Positions 16,552 through 25,862 of a stretch of DNA of 64,000 nt are shown piece after piece (within the stretch, counting starts at the first letter, position 1; the number at the start of each line of letters is the position of its first letter). The translations under genes and the position numbers were made by a program. The DNA comes from Cupriavidus oxalaticus (GTDB taxonomy: Bacteria > Pseudomonadota > Gammaproteobacteria > Burkholderiales > Burkholderiaceae), in the NCBI RefSeq assembly GCF_004768545.1, contig NZ_CP038636.1, positions 558,001 through 622,000 of the forward strand, written 5' to 3'. Below the pieces are notes generated by a model that made no database searches, had not been told where the DNA came from, and saw nothing but the letters and a program-made list of their open reading frames with translations.

Positions 16552-17226
16552 ATGAAGTACAAGCGCCCTGTTCTCGTGGCGGCTGCGGCCGTGGTGGCGG
16601 TGGCCGCCTTCATCGTTCCCGATCTCATGGACTATCACCGGTTCGGAACGGCACTGGATAACCAGGCCCTGGCCAGCCAGGCCGATGGTGGACGCTGGCC
16701 GCAATTCGCGGAGACCTGCTTCGCCTGCCATGGCCCGCGCGGCCAGTCCCGCAACGCGGAGTACCCTGCCCTGGCCGGCCAGCCGGCGGCCTTTATCGAG
16801 GCGCAGTTGCGCGCCTTCGCCAGCGGGCAGCGCGACAGCCCGACCATGGGGCCGCTAGCCAGGAACCTGACGGATGAGCAGATCGGGTTGCTGGCAGCCT
16901 ATTACGCCAGGCAGGCGCCGACCGTCAGCCCGGATGTCACGGCCAGCGCCGCGCTCGAGGCGCGCGGCAAGGCTGTGGTCCAGGCGCACAATTGCCAGGC
17001 CTGCCATGCCGAAGGGTTGACCGGGAAGGACCTGGCACCACGCCTCGCCGGCCAGGGAGAAAGCTACCTTGGGCAACAGCTTGCCGCGTTCAAGAGCGGC
17101 AAACGCCATGACGCGTCCGGCGCCATGGACAGCATTGCCGCCACCTTGTTGAACGAAGACATCCCGGCAGTGGCCCACTACCTGGCCAGGATGTCGCCGG
17201 AGCGCAGGGAGATCGGCACCCGATAG
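16552..17226 (+). CDS. Dihaem cytochrome c (c4-like)
   Basis: A 224-residue protein with an N-terminal membrane anchor or signal (VLVAAAAVVAVAAFIVPDL) and two haem-binding sites, CFACH and CQACH, in two similar half-domains, as in cytochrome c4. The distal Met ligands probably lie in SPTMGP and GAMDS. Its ATG follows the amine-oxidase stop with no gap (TGAATG), so the two are translated together. The likely role is periplasmic electron acceptor for the amine oxidase. Confidence 0.88.
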   Translation: MKYKRPVLVAAAAVVAVAAFIVPDLMDYHRFGTALDNQALASQADGGRWPQFAETCFACHGPRGQSRNAEYPALAGQPAAFIEAQLRAFASGQRDSPTMGPLARNLTDEQIGLLAAYYARQAPTVSPDVTASAALEARGKAVVQAHNCQACHAEGLTGKDLAPRLAGQGESYLGQQLAAFKSGKRHDASGAMDSIAATLLNEDIPAVAHYLARMSPERREIGTR

Positions 17227-17286
17227 GGTCCGACGGGGCAGCAAGGCCAGTCGGCAAGATGCCACGGGTCAGACAGGAGACGGGGA

Positions 17287-18603
17287 ATGCGCGGATACAC
17301 ACCGTCCTGGCTGGCAGCCGGCGTGGCGGCTGTCCTCATGCTTTGCATGGCGGCAGCCATGGGCGTGGCACCGCGCAACGCCTACCACGAACCGGGTGCG
17401 CCACGCCGGCTGGAAGCCCTGCAACTCCCCGACGTGCGCGACCAGCTCGAAAAGCTGGCGGATGCCGGTGCCACATACTTCCACGAGGAGCCCATGCGAC
17501 GCGGCGACACGATCGCGACGTTGCTCAGACGGCTCGGCATGGAAGATCCCGACGCACAACAGTTTATTTCCAGCGATCCGGCGGCGCGCACCCTGTTCAA
17601 CCTTCAGCCGGACCAGGTCGTCCAGGCCGAGGTCGACCAGGACAAGCTGCTGGTCTCGCTGCGCGCCCCCGTAGCCGGCAATACCACCGCCTCGCGCGAA
17701 CTGCTGATCCGACGCACCGGCGGCTTTCAGAAGCCTGCCTTCAAGGCGAACCTGCAGGCGGCCAGGAACGAACTGCGTTACGAGATGCGTTCCGGCACCA
17801 TCACGGCGAGCGGATTCTTCAGGACGATGGACGCCGCGAAGGTGCCCGACGACATCGTCCGGCAGATGATCTCGATCTTCTCGGGTGTGGTCGATTTCCA
17901 GCATGACATCGTCCAGGGCGATCGCTTTCGCATTGTCTATGAGGCGGGATTCCGTGACGGCGCGCTGGTGCGCAACGGCCGTGTCGTGGCCATCGAACTC
18001 GCCAACCGCGCCCAGCTCTACCAGGCGCTGTGGTATGACCGCGCAGACGGCAGCAACTCCGGCGCCTACTACACCTTCGACGGACGAGGCATGGCGCGCC
18101 CGTTTCTCCGCTCGCCGGTCGAGTTCTCACGCATGTCGTCGGGCTTCGGCTGGCGCAACCACCCGGTGCACCTCCAATGGATCCGGCACAAGGGTGTCGA
18201 CTATGCTGCCCCGACAGGAACCCGGGTCTTCGCCACAGCGGACGGGACGGTCGACTTTGTCGGCCAGCAGACGGGCTACGGCAATATCGTTATCCTCAAA
18301 CATCATGACGGCTATTCGACGTACTATGCGCACCTGTCAGGCTTCGCTGGTATCCAGCCCGGCCAGCGCATCACGCAGGGGCAGCTGATCGCGTACGTCG
18401 GCCAGACCGGCTGGGCAACCGGACCGCATCTGCACTACGAGCTTCGCTTCAACGACGTGCCGCAGAACCCGCTGAGCGTCATGCTGATGGAACCCGTTAC
18501 GCTGACCGGACGCGCCCGACAGGGCTTCTTGAGCCAAGCCAGTGAGATGTTGAGCCGTATCCATGTCCTGCGCGGCATCGAAGTTACATCTACCCTGGGC
18601 TGA
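17287..18603 (+). CDS. M23 family metallopeptidase (OapA/Csd3-like)
   Basis: A 438-residue protein with one N-terminal membrane segment (WLAAGVAAVLMLCMAAAMG), an OapA-like region with RGDTIATLLRRLG, and a C-terminal LytM domain. The zinc and catalytic residues are seen in HKGVDYAAPTGT (H, D) and GPHLHYEL (HxH). It is likely a peptidoglycan endopeptidase facing the periplasm. The start has GGAGACGGGGA directly before it. It stands apart from the oxidase pair by 60 bp and looks like a core housekeeping gene. Confidence 0.92.
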   Translation: MRGYTPSWLAAGVAAVLMLCMAAAMGVAPRNAYHEPGAPRRLEALQLPDVRDQLEKLADAGATYFHEEPMRRGDTIATLLRRLGMEDPDAQQFISSDPAARTLFNLQPDQVVQAEVDQDKLLVSLRAPVAGNTTASRELLIRRTGGFQKPAFKANLQAARNELRYEMRSGTITASGFFRTMDAAKVPDDIVRQMISIFSGVVDFQHDIVQGDRFRIVYEAGFRDGALVRNGRVVAIELANRAQLYQALWYDRADGSNSGAYYTFDGRGMARPFLRSPVEFSRMSSGFGWRNHPVHLQWIRHKGVDYAAPTGTRVFATADGTVDFVGQQTGYGNIVILKHHDGYSTYYAHLSGFAGIQPGQRITQGQLIAYVGQTGWATGPHLHYELRFNDVPQNPLSVMLMEPVTLTGRARQGFLSQASEMLSRIHVLRGIEVTSTLG

Positions 18604-18775
18604 GCCGCCCCAAGTGGCGAACAGCAGACTCGCAAATTGACCAGGGACGCCCCCGCGCGTGCCGGTTTGCACTGGCAGTGGCTGCGAGTATGCTTTCCTT
18701 CGTGACGCGGATTCCGGCCGACCTGCCATCGCCTTTTGCGCGCAGACGCCAGACCGACGATTGCGGGGGCAGATC

Positions 18776-20368
18776 ATGCGCAGGCAGCCTCATGATGGAT
18801 CGGGAAAGGATCGACCTTCCGCCCTCGCCTTCAGGGAGGGCGAGCCGCACTTCAGGCTGCTCGCCGATGGCATCCCACACATGATCATGACCGCCGATGC
18901 GAATGGCCGGATCGATTACTGCAACCGACGATGGACGAGCTATACCGGCCTCAGCCTTGAGCAAACCCGGTCCGGCGCCTGGAAATCCGCCGTCCACCCG
19001 GAGGACTTCGCGCGCAATATCGGCCACTGGGCAGACGCAGTGGCGAGAGGCCGCGAGTACGAAATCGAATATCGCCTGAAACGGGCATCCGATGGCGCCT
19101 ACCGATGGCACCTCGAACGCGGGGCACCATTGAAAGATGCTGACGGCAAGGTCGTAAAGTGGCTGGCATCCAGCACCGACATCGAAGCGCTGAAGCAGGC
19201 CCAGGCCTCTGCTGAAAGTGCGAATCATGCGAAGTCGGAATTCCTGTCGAGCATGAGCCATGAGTTGCGCAATCCGCTGAACGCCATCCTTGGCTTCGCG
19301 CAACTAATGGCCTCCGAGGCTCCGCCTCCGACTGCGGCGCAGCAGTCCAGCATCGACCAGATCCTGAAAGCGGGCTGGCATTTGCTGGAACTCATCAACG
19401 AAGTCCTTGACCTCGCCAGGATAGAAGCCGGTCAGGCGTCGCTGTCCCCTGAGCCGGTATCGGTCATCGACACCTTGCACGAGTGCCAGGCAATGCTTGA
19501 GCAGCAAGCACTGAAGCACACGGTCCGCATGCGGTTTCCCGCAGTCGAACCACCCTGCTTCGTACGTGCCGACAGGACCCGCCTGAAGCAAATCCTCCTC
19601 AACCTGCTTTCCAATGCCATCAAGTACAACCGGGACCAAGGCTCAGTCGATGTGCAGGTGACGACGACGGAAGATCGCGTAGGCGTCATCGTGCGCGACA
19701 CCGGAGCAGGGCTGACACCGGAGCGGCTGGCGCAGCTATTCCAGCCATTCAACCGCCTGGGGCACGAGGCTGGCTCCGTGGAAGGCACCGGCATCGGCCT
19801 CGTAGTGGCCAAGCGGCTGGCCGAGTTGATGGGAGGAACCATCAGCGCCGAAAGCACGCCTGGCGTGGGCAGCGTATTCCGGGTCGAACTGCCTGCTGCC
19901 GCGCCGCCTGCAATGGCTGGCGAAAGCGCTGAGGCCGCCATGCCTGTCCGGCCGCCAATCGAAGCCCCGTCCACGATGCACACCTTGCTGTATGTGGAAG
20001 ACAACCCCGCCAACCACAAGCTCCTGGAGCAACTCCTCGCCCGCCGGGCAGACGTGCATTTGTTGTCCGCGGCCACCGGGATTCTCGGCGTCGAGCTCGC
20101 GCGCGCTTCTGTGCCCGATGCGATCGTGATGGATATCCATCTGCCCGACATCAATGGCATAGAAGCACTGGGACGCCTGCGCGAAGACCCGATGACAATG
20201 CATATTCCGGTCATCGCGCTCAGTGCCAACGCCATGCCGCGCGACATCGAACGGGGCATGAAAGCGGGATTCTTCCGATACCTGACCAAGCCCATCAGGA
20301 TCCATGAATTCATGGATGCACTGAACGCGGCACTGGAACAGCCGCGAGGATCAGTTGCGCGGGACTAG
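18776..20368 (+). CDS. PAS-domain hybrid sensor histidine kinase
   Basis: A protein of about 530 residues. A PAS domain (about 25-140; PHMIMTADANGRIDYCNRRW) is followed by HisKA with SSMSHELRNPLNAILGFAQ, an ATPase domain with NLLSNAIKYN and DTGAGLTPE, and a C-terminal receiver with VMDIHLPDINGIEAL and a Lys in YLTKPI. There is no membrane segment, so it is probably soluble. The start at 18776 has GGGGGCAG before it; the open frame extends further upstream without support. It lies 27 bp before a receiver-cyclase gene, so the two probably form a phosphorelay. Confidence 0.9.
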   Translation: MRRQPHDGSGKDRPSALAFREGEPHFRLLADGIPHMIMTADANGRIDYCNRRWTSYTGLSLEQTRSGAWKSAVHPEDFARNIGHWADAVARGREYEIEYRLKRASDGAYRWHLERGAPLKDADGKVVKWLASSTDIEALKQAQASAESANHAKSEFLSSMSHELRNPLNAILGFAQLMASEAPPPTAAQQSSIDQILKAGWHLLELINEVLDLARIEAGQASLSPEPVSVIDTLHECQAMLEQQALKHTVRMRFPAVEPPCFVRADRTRLKQILLNLLSNAIKYNRDQGSVDVQVTTTEDRVGVIVRDTGAGLTPERLAQLFQPFNRLGHEAGSVEGTGIGLVVAKRLAELMGGTISAESTPGVGSVFRVELPAAAPPAMAGESAEAAMPVRPPIEAPSTMHTLLYVEDNPANHKLLEQLLARRADVHLLSAATGILGVELARASVPDAIVMDIHLPDINGIEALGRLREDPMTMHIPVIALSANAMPRDIERGMKAGFFRYLTKPIRIHEFMDALNAALEQPRGSVARD

Positions 20369-20395
20369 CACCGAGTCCCGGCGAACCGGCTTGCC

Positions 20396-21583
20396 ATGAT
20401 CCACCCATCGGACATTCTGGCTGCAAGAATCCTGGTCGTTGACGATCTGGAGGCCAATGTCCTGCTGCTCGAAAGGATACTGCACGCGGCCGGATACAAC
20501 AGCGTCGAATCAACCACCAATCCGCGCATGGTTGCCGACCTGCACGGCAGGAACCACTATGACCTGATCGTGCTGGATCTCCAGATGCCCGGCATGGACG
20601 GGTTCGAGGTCATGGAGAACCTTAAGGTCGTCCAGCCGGACAGCTACCTTCCTGTGATCGTTGTCACCGCCCAACCCGATCACAAACTGCGCGCACTGCA
20701 GGCTGGTGCGAAGGACTTTGTCAGCAAGCCATTCGATCTCGGCGAAGTACTGATGCGGGTGCGGAACATGCTAGAGGTGCGCCTGCTGCACAGTGAGTCC
20801 TTGCAGCACGGCAAGGAACTCGAGCGCAAGGTGCGGGAGCTGGAAGCGAGCCGGGAGACCATCGTCCGCCAGAGCGATGAGCTCAGGCGCCTTTACGAGC
20901 AGCTTGTCTGCGAGCAACAAGTCACCGAGCGGCTTCTCCTCAATGTACTGCCGTCTCCCATCGCCGAGCGGTTGAAGCTGCGCTCCGATCTCATCGCAGC
21001 CAGCCCGCCGGAAGTCATCGCCGACAGGTTCGAGGCGGTCTCGGTGCTGTTCGCCGATCTCGTGCAGTTCACCCGCTTTTCTCCCGGCCTGAGCCCCGAG
21101 AGACTGGTGGCGGTACTTAACGAGATATTCGCTGACTTTGATACTATCGCCGACAAGCGCGGGCTCGAGAAAATCAAGACGATCGGCGACGCATACATGG
21201 CCGCTGCCGGCCTGCCCGTCCCTGCGGCCGACCACGCCGTCCGGGCCGCGCATATGGCGCTGGACATGATGGAGTCCCTGAGTCGGTTCAACGCGCGAAG
21301 CGGCTACGGCCTGCAGTTGCGGGTTGGCATTCACAGCGGCGCGGTCATCGCCGGCGTGATCGGCAGGCGAAAATTCATCTATGACCTGTGGGGCGAAACG
21401 GTCAATATTGCGAGCCGGATGGAGTCCCACGGTATAGCTGGCTGTGTGCAGGTCACGGAAGCCACCCGGCAAAAGCTGGGGAAGCCCTTTGTGTTGGAAG
21501 CGCGCGGAGCCATTGATGTCAAGGGCATCGGTGAGCTACATACATGGCTGGTAGCAGGGAGAGACACTGACGCGCCCGGATAA
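20396..21583 (+). CDS. Response regulator with adenylate/guanylate cyclase output
   Basis: A 395-residue protein. The receiver (about 10-130) has VVDDLEAN, the phospho-acceptor in LIVLDLQMPGMDGFEV and KPF. A coiled-coil linker (ELERKVRELEASRE) leads to a class III cyclase domain with VLFADLVQFTRF, KIKTIGDAYMAAAGLP and RKFIYDLWGETVNIASRME. The metal-binding Asp residues are in FADLVQF and IGDAYM. It should make cAMP or cGMP when phosphorylated, presumably by the hybrid kinase encoded just upstream. Confidence 0.9.
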   Translation: MIHPSDILAARILVVDDLEANVLLLERILHAAGYNSVESTTNPRMVADLHGRNHYDLIVLDLQMPGMDGFEVMENLKVVQPDSYLPVIVVTAQPDHKLRALQAGAKDFVSKPFDLGEVLMRVRNMLEVRLLHSESLQHGKELERKVRELEASRETIVRQSDELRRLYEQLVCEQQVTERLLLNVLPSPIAERLKLRSDLIAASPPEVIADRFEAVSVLFADLVQFTRFSPGLSPERLVAVLNEIFADFDTIADKRGLEKIKTIGDAYMAAAGLPVPAADHAVRAAHMALDMMESLSRFNARSGYGLQLRVGIHSGAVIAGVIGRRKFIYDLWGETVNIASRMESHGIAGCVQVTEATRQKLGKPFVLEARGAIDVKGIGELHTWLVAGRDTDAPG

Positions 21584-21708
21584 CCCCATGCTGACCGTAC
21601 CGTCGACGGCGGCGTCCTTGCACCATTCGCTCATGAGGACACCAATATACGCGTCCCTTGGTGGCCGCCACCACGTACGTCCGCCCCAATGGAATCTGCC
21701 TGTCGAAG

Positions 21709-21975
21709 CTACCCGACCCGGAAAAACTCCACGCTCTGCCCCGCATTGACCGCCCGCCGCAGCCAGTCCGGCATGTCGCCCTGCCCGTCCCAACTCTGCC
21801 CCGCGGCGTTGCGGTAGCAGACCACTGGCGGTGGCGCTGGTGCGGGTGGCGGGGGCGGAGGGGGCGGCGGATCGAAGCACCCCGCCGCTGCCAGCTCCTC
21901 CATTGTCAGCCCGTAGTCGGCCATCTCCGCCTGGATCCAGCGGATCGCCGCCGCCCGCTCAGTTTTTGCTGTCAT
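21709..21975 (-). CDS. Short H-NS family DNA-binding protein with poly-proline linker
   Basis: An 88-residue protein. The N-terminal helix region ends GLTMEELAAAGCF, then a run of nine Pro and an Ala/Pro linker, then the H-NS C-terminal DNA-binding motif (YRNAAGQSWDGQGDMPDWL, then AVNAGQSVEFF). It lacks most of the long oligomerisation coil of E. coli H-NS, as is common for Cupriavidus/Ralstonia copies. The poly-Pro tract is an expansion in the linker. Such copies often mark acquired DNA. A degraded paralogue is at 47843-48136. Start at ATG 21975; a GTG at 21987 is also open. Confidence 0.8.
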   Translation of the reverse strand: MTAKTERAAAIRWIQAEMADYGLTMEELAAAGCFDPPPPPPPPPAPAPPPVVCYRNAAGQSWDGQGDMPDWLRRAVNAGQSVEFFRVG

Positions 21976-22090
21976 TGCTGTCGTCACTGCTGTCGCTGCC
22001 GTCTTCCGGGTTGGAGGCGGCCGTCGGCGGGTCCTGCTTGTCGTCTTGCTGTTCGTCCGGTTTTGCGCCTGGCACCGCCGTAGACCGTAC

Positions 22091-22204
22091 TAAATGTGTC
22101 ACCGATGCGACAGTAAATGTGTCAACACGCCGAGCGATTTTGGTCAACTCTGCGCGAGCCCTTGCTGGCCAAGCGTTTGCAGGTTGCGAACTAAATTTGT
22201 CACC
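22091..22204. repeat. Three spaced copies of TAAATKTGTCAMC, possible IS21-type end
   Basis: TAAATGTGTCACC (22091), TAAATGTGTCAAC (22114) and TAAATTTGTCACC (22192) lie in the same orientation. IS21-family ends carry several such internal repeats for transposase binding. No istA or istB gene is seen nearby, so this would be a remnant. The open frame across it ends in a Ser/Asp-rich tail and is not recognised. Confidence 0.3.
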
Positions 22205-22455
22205 AGCAAGCTGGGGCCGGTGGGCCAGGTTCCCGCCAGGCCCGACCAAAGGCAGCAACCGGCCACTCTCGGTCATCCGCCCTTACACCGTCGGACGGCC
22301 GGAGTTGGTCGATAGGCGGACTCTGGCAGGAGCATCTTTCTCACGGAAAGTAGACCTTCTCCCAGATTGTCGGAATCGTCACCACCTACCGCAAGTGGTG
22401 CACCGGGCCCTATCCGTCGCCAGCGTTGCGAGAACTGCCCACCTTGTTATTTGCC
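22205..22455. other. Non-coding stretch between the repeat region and the molybdenum hydroxylase
   Basis: No convincing gene, terminator or repeat is visible. Together with 21976-22204 this makes about 480 bp without a supported gene. Confidence 0.5.
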
Positions 22456-24753
22456 TTACACCATCGGCAGCTGCCGCACCGGTTTGCCGGTGAGCTGGGC
22501 GACGGCGTGTGCCACAGCCGGCCCGATCGGCGGCACGGCAATTTCACCGACGCCGCTGGGCTCTGCCGTGCTGGGCACGAGGTGGGTTTCGATCACCGGT
22601 GACTCCGCCATCTTCAGCACGGGATAGTCGGGGAAGTTGCTCTGCACGACCTGCCCGTCCTTGATCTGGACCTGGCCGTACAGCGCCGCAGTTAGCCCGA
22701 AGATGATCCCGCTTTCCATCTGCTGGGCAACGATGTCCGGGTTGACCACCGTGCCGCAGTCCGCGGCACAGACAACGCGATGCACGCGCGGCTTTCCGTC
22801 CTTGAGGGACACCTCTGCCACCTGTGCCACCACCGAGCCGAACGAGTTGTGCAGCGCAAGCCCGCGCGCACGGGGCGCGCCGTCGGCGGCCGGTGCCAGC
22901 GGCTGGTTCCAGCCTGCCGCCTGCGCTACGGTGTCGAGCACCTTCAGCTCGCGCGGATGCGCCCTGAGCAGGTCGCGCCGCATCGCCAGCGGATCGAGTC
23001 TGGCGGCGGCCGCCACGTCGTTCAGAAAGCCTTCCAGGAAGAACCCGGTGTAGGAGTGGCCGACGCTGCGCCAGAACCCGATCGGCACGGGCAAATCGAC
23101 CACCACGTGCGCAATGTGCTCGTGCGCGATTTCGTACGGCAGGTCGAACAGGCCCTCGGCTGTATAGCGGTCGATGCCGAGCGACGGCGCGCCGAACAGG
23201 CGCTCCAGCTCGCCGGCCAGGATCGACTGCCCGGCACTGCGCGAGGCGATGGCCGTCACCTTGCCGTTCTCGACGCGGGCCTTTAGCCGTGCGATGGCCT
23301 GCGGGCGATAGAAGTCGTGGCGAATGTCGTCCTCACGCGACCAGATCACCTGTACCGGGCGGCCCTCGGTCCTGGTGGCGATCGACACGGTCTGGCCGAT
23401 GAAGTCCGACTCCAGCCGCCGTCCGAAGCCACCGCCTATGAGAGGGATGTCGATATGCACCTGGTCCCGGCTCACGCCTGCCGCACGCGCGGCGACCAGT
23501 TGCGCCAGCGTGGCCACCTGGGTGGGCGCCCAGAGCTGCACGCGATCCCTGGTCACCTGCGCCGTGCAGTTGATCGGCTCCAGGGCTGCATGCGCCAGGT
23601 ACGGCGCACTGTATTCCGCCTCGACGATGGTTGCGCCCTGCGTCTGGTCAAAGGCCTTCAGGCCATCGCCCATCGAACGGTAGGTGAATCCTTTCTTATT
23701 GCTGTCGAGCGCGTCGACGAGCTGTTGCCGGATGCCGGCGGAATCGAGCGTGGCATGCGGCCCGTTGTCCCAGACCGGTTCGAGCGTCCCCAGGGCCTGC
23801 CATGCCTGCCAGTAATGGTCGGCCACCACGGCCACCCCCGGTGCGCCGCCCGCCGAAGCTTCGAACGGCACGACATACCGCACGCCGGGCATGGCAAGCG
23901 CCGCCTTCGGCTGGAAGGTCTTGAGCTTGCCGCCAAACACCGGACACATCAGGACCGCCGCGTACAACATGCCGGGCGGCCGCGCATCGATGGCAAAGCG
24001 GGCGCTGCCATCCGTCTTGCTGGCGATGTCGTTGCGCGGTGCAGGCTTGCCAATCAGCCGGAATTGCGAAGCTGGCTTGAGCGTGACGTTCGATGGCGGC
24101 GCAATGTCGCGCGCCTTCTGCGCGACCGCGGAGAAAGGCATCTGCCTGCCGCCCGGGCCAATGAGCAGGCCTTCTCGCACCGTCACCAGTGCCGCCTGCA
24201 CACCCCATTCGCGCGCAGCAGCTTCCACTAGCGTGGCGCGCGCGGTTGCGGCAGCCTCGCGCACTGGCTGCCAGCCGTCGGCTACGCTGCTGCTGCCGCC
24301 GGTGATGATGAGGCCGATCTCCCGCGCGCTCTTGGCCATGATCCAATGTAGCGCGCGCGCCCAGGTCTTGTCGGCATCGTCAGGATGCAGCGGCAGCGAG
24401 CTGTCACCCATGATGACGACATTGCCGTAGATGCGCTCGATCGGCGAAGACTCGATGCTCACCCGTGCCAGCGGAATATCGAGCTCTTCGGCGGCCAGCA
24501 TCGACAGCGCGGTGTGGATGCCCTGCCCCATCTCCACCCGCGGCATGGCGAGGATGACGTTGCCTTCCGGCGTGATCTTGATCCAGCCGTTCAGCGCAAT
24601 CTGGCCGGACGTTTCAGGAAAAACTGCGGGACCGCCAAGCCGGCTGCGCGGGGGCATCACACCCCACCCCACCACCAACGCGCCGCCAAGGCCGAGCGCC
24701 CCCAGCAGGAATCGGCGTCTTCCGCGGCGCGGCGTCGTTGCGTTGGCGTTCAT
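22456..24753 (-). CDS. Molybdopterin hydroxylase large subunit (IorB-like)
   Basis: A 765-residue protein. The start is the ATG at 24753 with GGGAGGG before it, which gives a Tat signal ([19 protein letters not shown]). The body has [32 protein letters not shown] and the C-terminal [13 protein letters not shown] with the catalytic Glu. Tat export with a separate small iron-sulphur subunit is typical of isoquinoline 1-oxidoreductase and aldehyde dehydrogenase-type relatives in the xanthine oxidase family. It overlaps the small-subunit gene by four bases (ATGA). No FAD subunit is present, so electrons probably go to a cytochrome. No XdhC/CoxF-type maturation gene is seen here. Confidence 0.9.
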   Translation of the reverse strand: MNANATTPRRGRRRFLLGALGLGGALVVGWGVMPPRSRLGGPAVFPETSGQIALNGWIKITPEGNVILAMPRVEMGQGIHTALSMLAAEELDIPLARVSIESSPIERIYGNVVIMGDSSLPLHPDDADKTWARALHWIMAKSAREIGLIITGGSSSVADGWQPVREAAATARATLVEAAAREWGVQAALVTVREGLLIGPGGRQMPFSAVAQKARDIAPPSNVTLKPASQFRLIGKPAPRNDIASKTDGSARFAIDARPPGMLYAAVLMCPVFGGKLKTFQPKAALAMPGVRYVVPFEASAGGAPGVAVVADHYWQAWQALGTLEPVWDNGPHATLDSAGIRQQLVDALDSNKKGFTYRSMGDGLKAFDQTQGATIVEAEYSAPYLAHAALEPINCTAQVTRDRVQLWAPTQVATLAQLVAARAAGVSRDQVHIDIPLIGGGFGRRLESDFIGQTVSIATRTEGRPVQVIWSREDDIRHDFYRPQAIARLKARVENGKVTAIASRSAGQSILAGELERLFGAPSLGIDRYTAEGLFDLPYEIAHEHIAHVVVDLPVPIGFWRSVGHSYTGFFLEGFLNDVAAAARLDPLAMRRDLLRAHPRELKVLDTVAQAAGWNQPLAPAADGAPRARGLALHNSFGSVVAQVAEVSLKDGKPRVHRVVCAADCGTVVNPDIVAQQMESGIIFGLTAALYGQVQIKDGQVVQSNFPDYPVLKMAESPVIETHLVPSTAEPSGVGEIAVPPIGPAVAHAVAQLTGKPVRQLPMV

Positions 24754-25217
24754 GCGCGGCCCTCCCGCAACGCCTGCGCTGCACGCTTGATGGCGGACCG
24801 CACACGCGGATACGTGCCACAGCGACACAGATTGGTGATGGCCGCGTCGATGTCGGCATCGCGCGGGTCTGGCTGCCGGGCCAGCAGGTCCGCCGCCGCC
24901 ATCAGCATGCCCGACTGGCAGTAGCCGCATTGCGGCACCTGCTCGTCAATCCAGGCCTGCTGCAGCGCGTGCCGCTTGCCCGGCACGTCGGCCAGCCCTT
25001 CGATCGTGGTGATGCGCTTGCCGGCCACCGCCGACACGGGCAGGACGCAGGATCGCACCGCCACGCCATCCAGATGCACGGTACACGCGCCGCAAGCCGC
25101 GACGCCGCAGCCGAACTTCGTGCCTGTCAGGTTCAGGTGGTCCCGCAGCACCCACAGCAAGGGTGTGGCCGGATCGCATTCGACGTTGACTGGCCGGTGG
25201 TTGACGTCCAGATTCAT
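24750..25217 (-). CDS. 2Fe-2S small subunit of the molybdenum hydroxylase (IorA-like)
   Basis: A 155-residue protein with the two [2Fe-2S] centres of the family: [15 protein letters not shown] then C in VRSCVLPV (plant type), and CGYCQSGML with [10 protein letters not shown] (alpha-helical type). It passes electrons from the molybdenum site of the large subunit. The ATG at 25217 has AAGGAGGTAAC before it. A signal peptide is absent, so it is expected to be exported together with the Tat-tagged large subunit. Confidence 0.92.
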   Translation of the reverse strand: MNLDVNHRPVNVECDPATPLLWVLRDHLNLTGTKFGCGVAACGACTVHLDGVAVRSCVLPVSAVAGKRITTIEGLADVPGKRHALQQAWIDEQVPQCGYCQSGMLMAAADLLARQPDPRDADIDAAITNLCRCGTYPRVRSAIKRAAQALREGRA

Positions 25218-25439
25218 GTGTTACCTCCTTGCACTTACCGAAATTCATGCTGGCTTGTCGCGCATGCCAAGCGCTTTGGCCGCGCTGTTGCACAGACCAT
25301 CGACGGTCCATTAGCCAGTCCTGACCGACCGGCGGCGCCGGCTTGCCTTGCGAAGGGTAGTGACATCGCCGGTCGCCAGGGCTGGGCTTTCCAATTCCCC
25401 TGATCGTATCCACGACAACAACTCCTCGCATTGGTGGCG

Positions 25440-25710
25440 CAGTCAATTTCCTCAGGTTTCGCCTCGATCTCCGCCAAAAGTGCGACAAGGTGCGCCTCGC
25501 TCTGCGCAAGCCGCACCTCCAGCGCCTCGATGTCCTCCACCTTGCTGCGGAGCGTTTCAATCAACGAGCCATGCTTCCACTGCGCCAGGTCGAGCGGTAC
25601 CAGCATACGAATCTCGTCGAGACTAAAACCGGCCTACTGCGCAGTCGCGATCAGGTCGAGCAGCAGCACCGCCTGAGGTGGATAGGTCCTGTAACGGACT
25701 TTCGATAGCC
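25440..25710 (-). pseudogene. Broken MerR-family regulator
   Basis: Reading leftward from 25710 gives KVRYRTYPPQAVLLLDLIA, then a TAG (25634-25636), then AGFSLDEIRMLVPLDLAQW and a coiled region LRSKVEDIEALEVRLAQSE. This is the order seen in MerR proteins: the end of the winged HTH, the helix with GFSLDEIR and the dimer coil. The N-terminal half of the HTH is missing and the frame is lost after about 25440. It was probably the regulator of the adjoining molybdenum hydroxylase genes. Confidence 0.5.
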
Positions 25711-25862
25711 CGCGATGCCAGTCGCATCATCGGCCGATTCGGCCATTGATAAGGGAGATGCCGGATGGGCGAGAAGAGTCGGACACGGACGCGGACAAGT
25801 AGCTTCGCACAGCCCAGAGAAATGCACGCCAGAGAGGATCGTGAGATGCCCTCCGGGCATTC

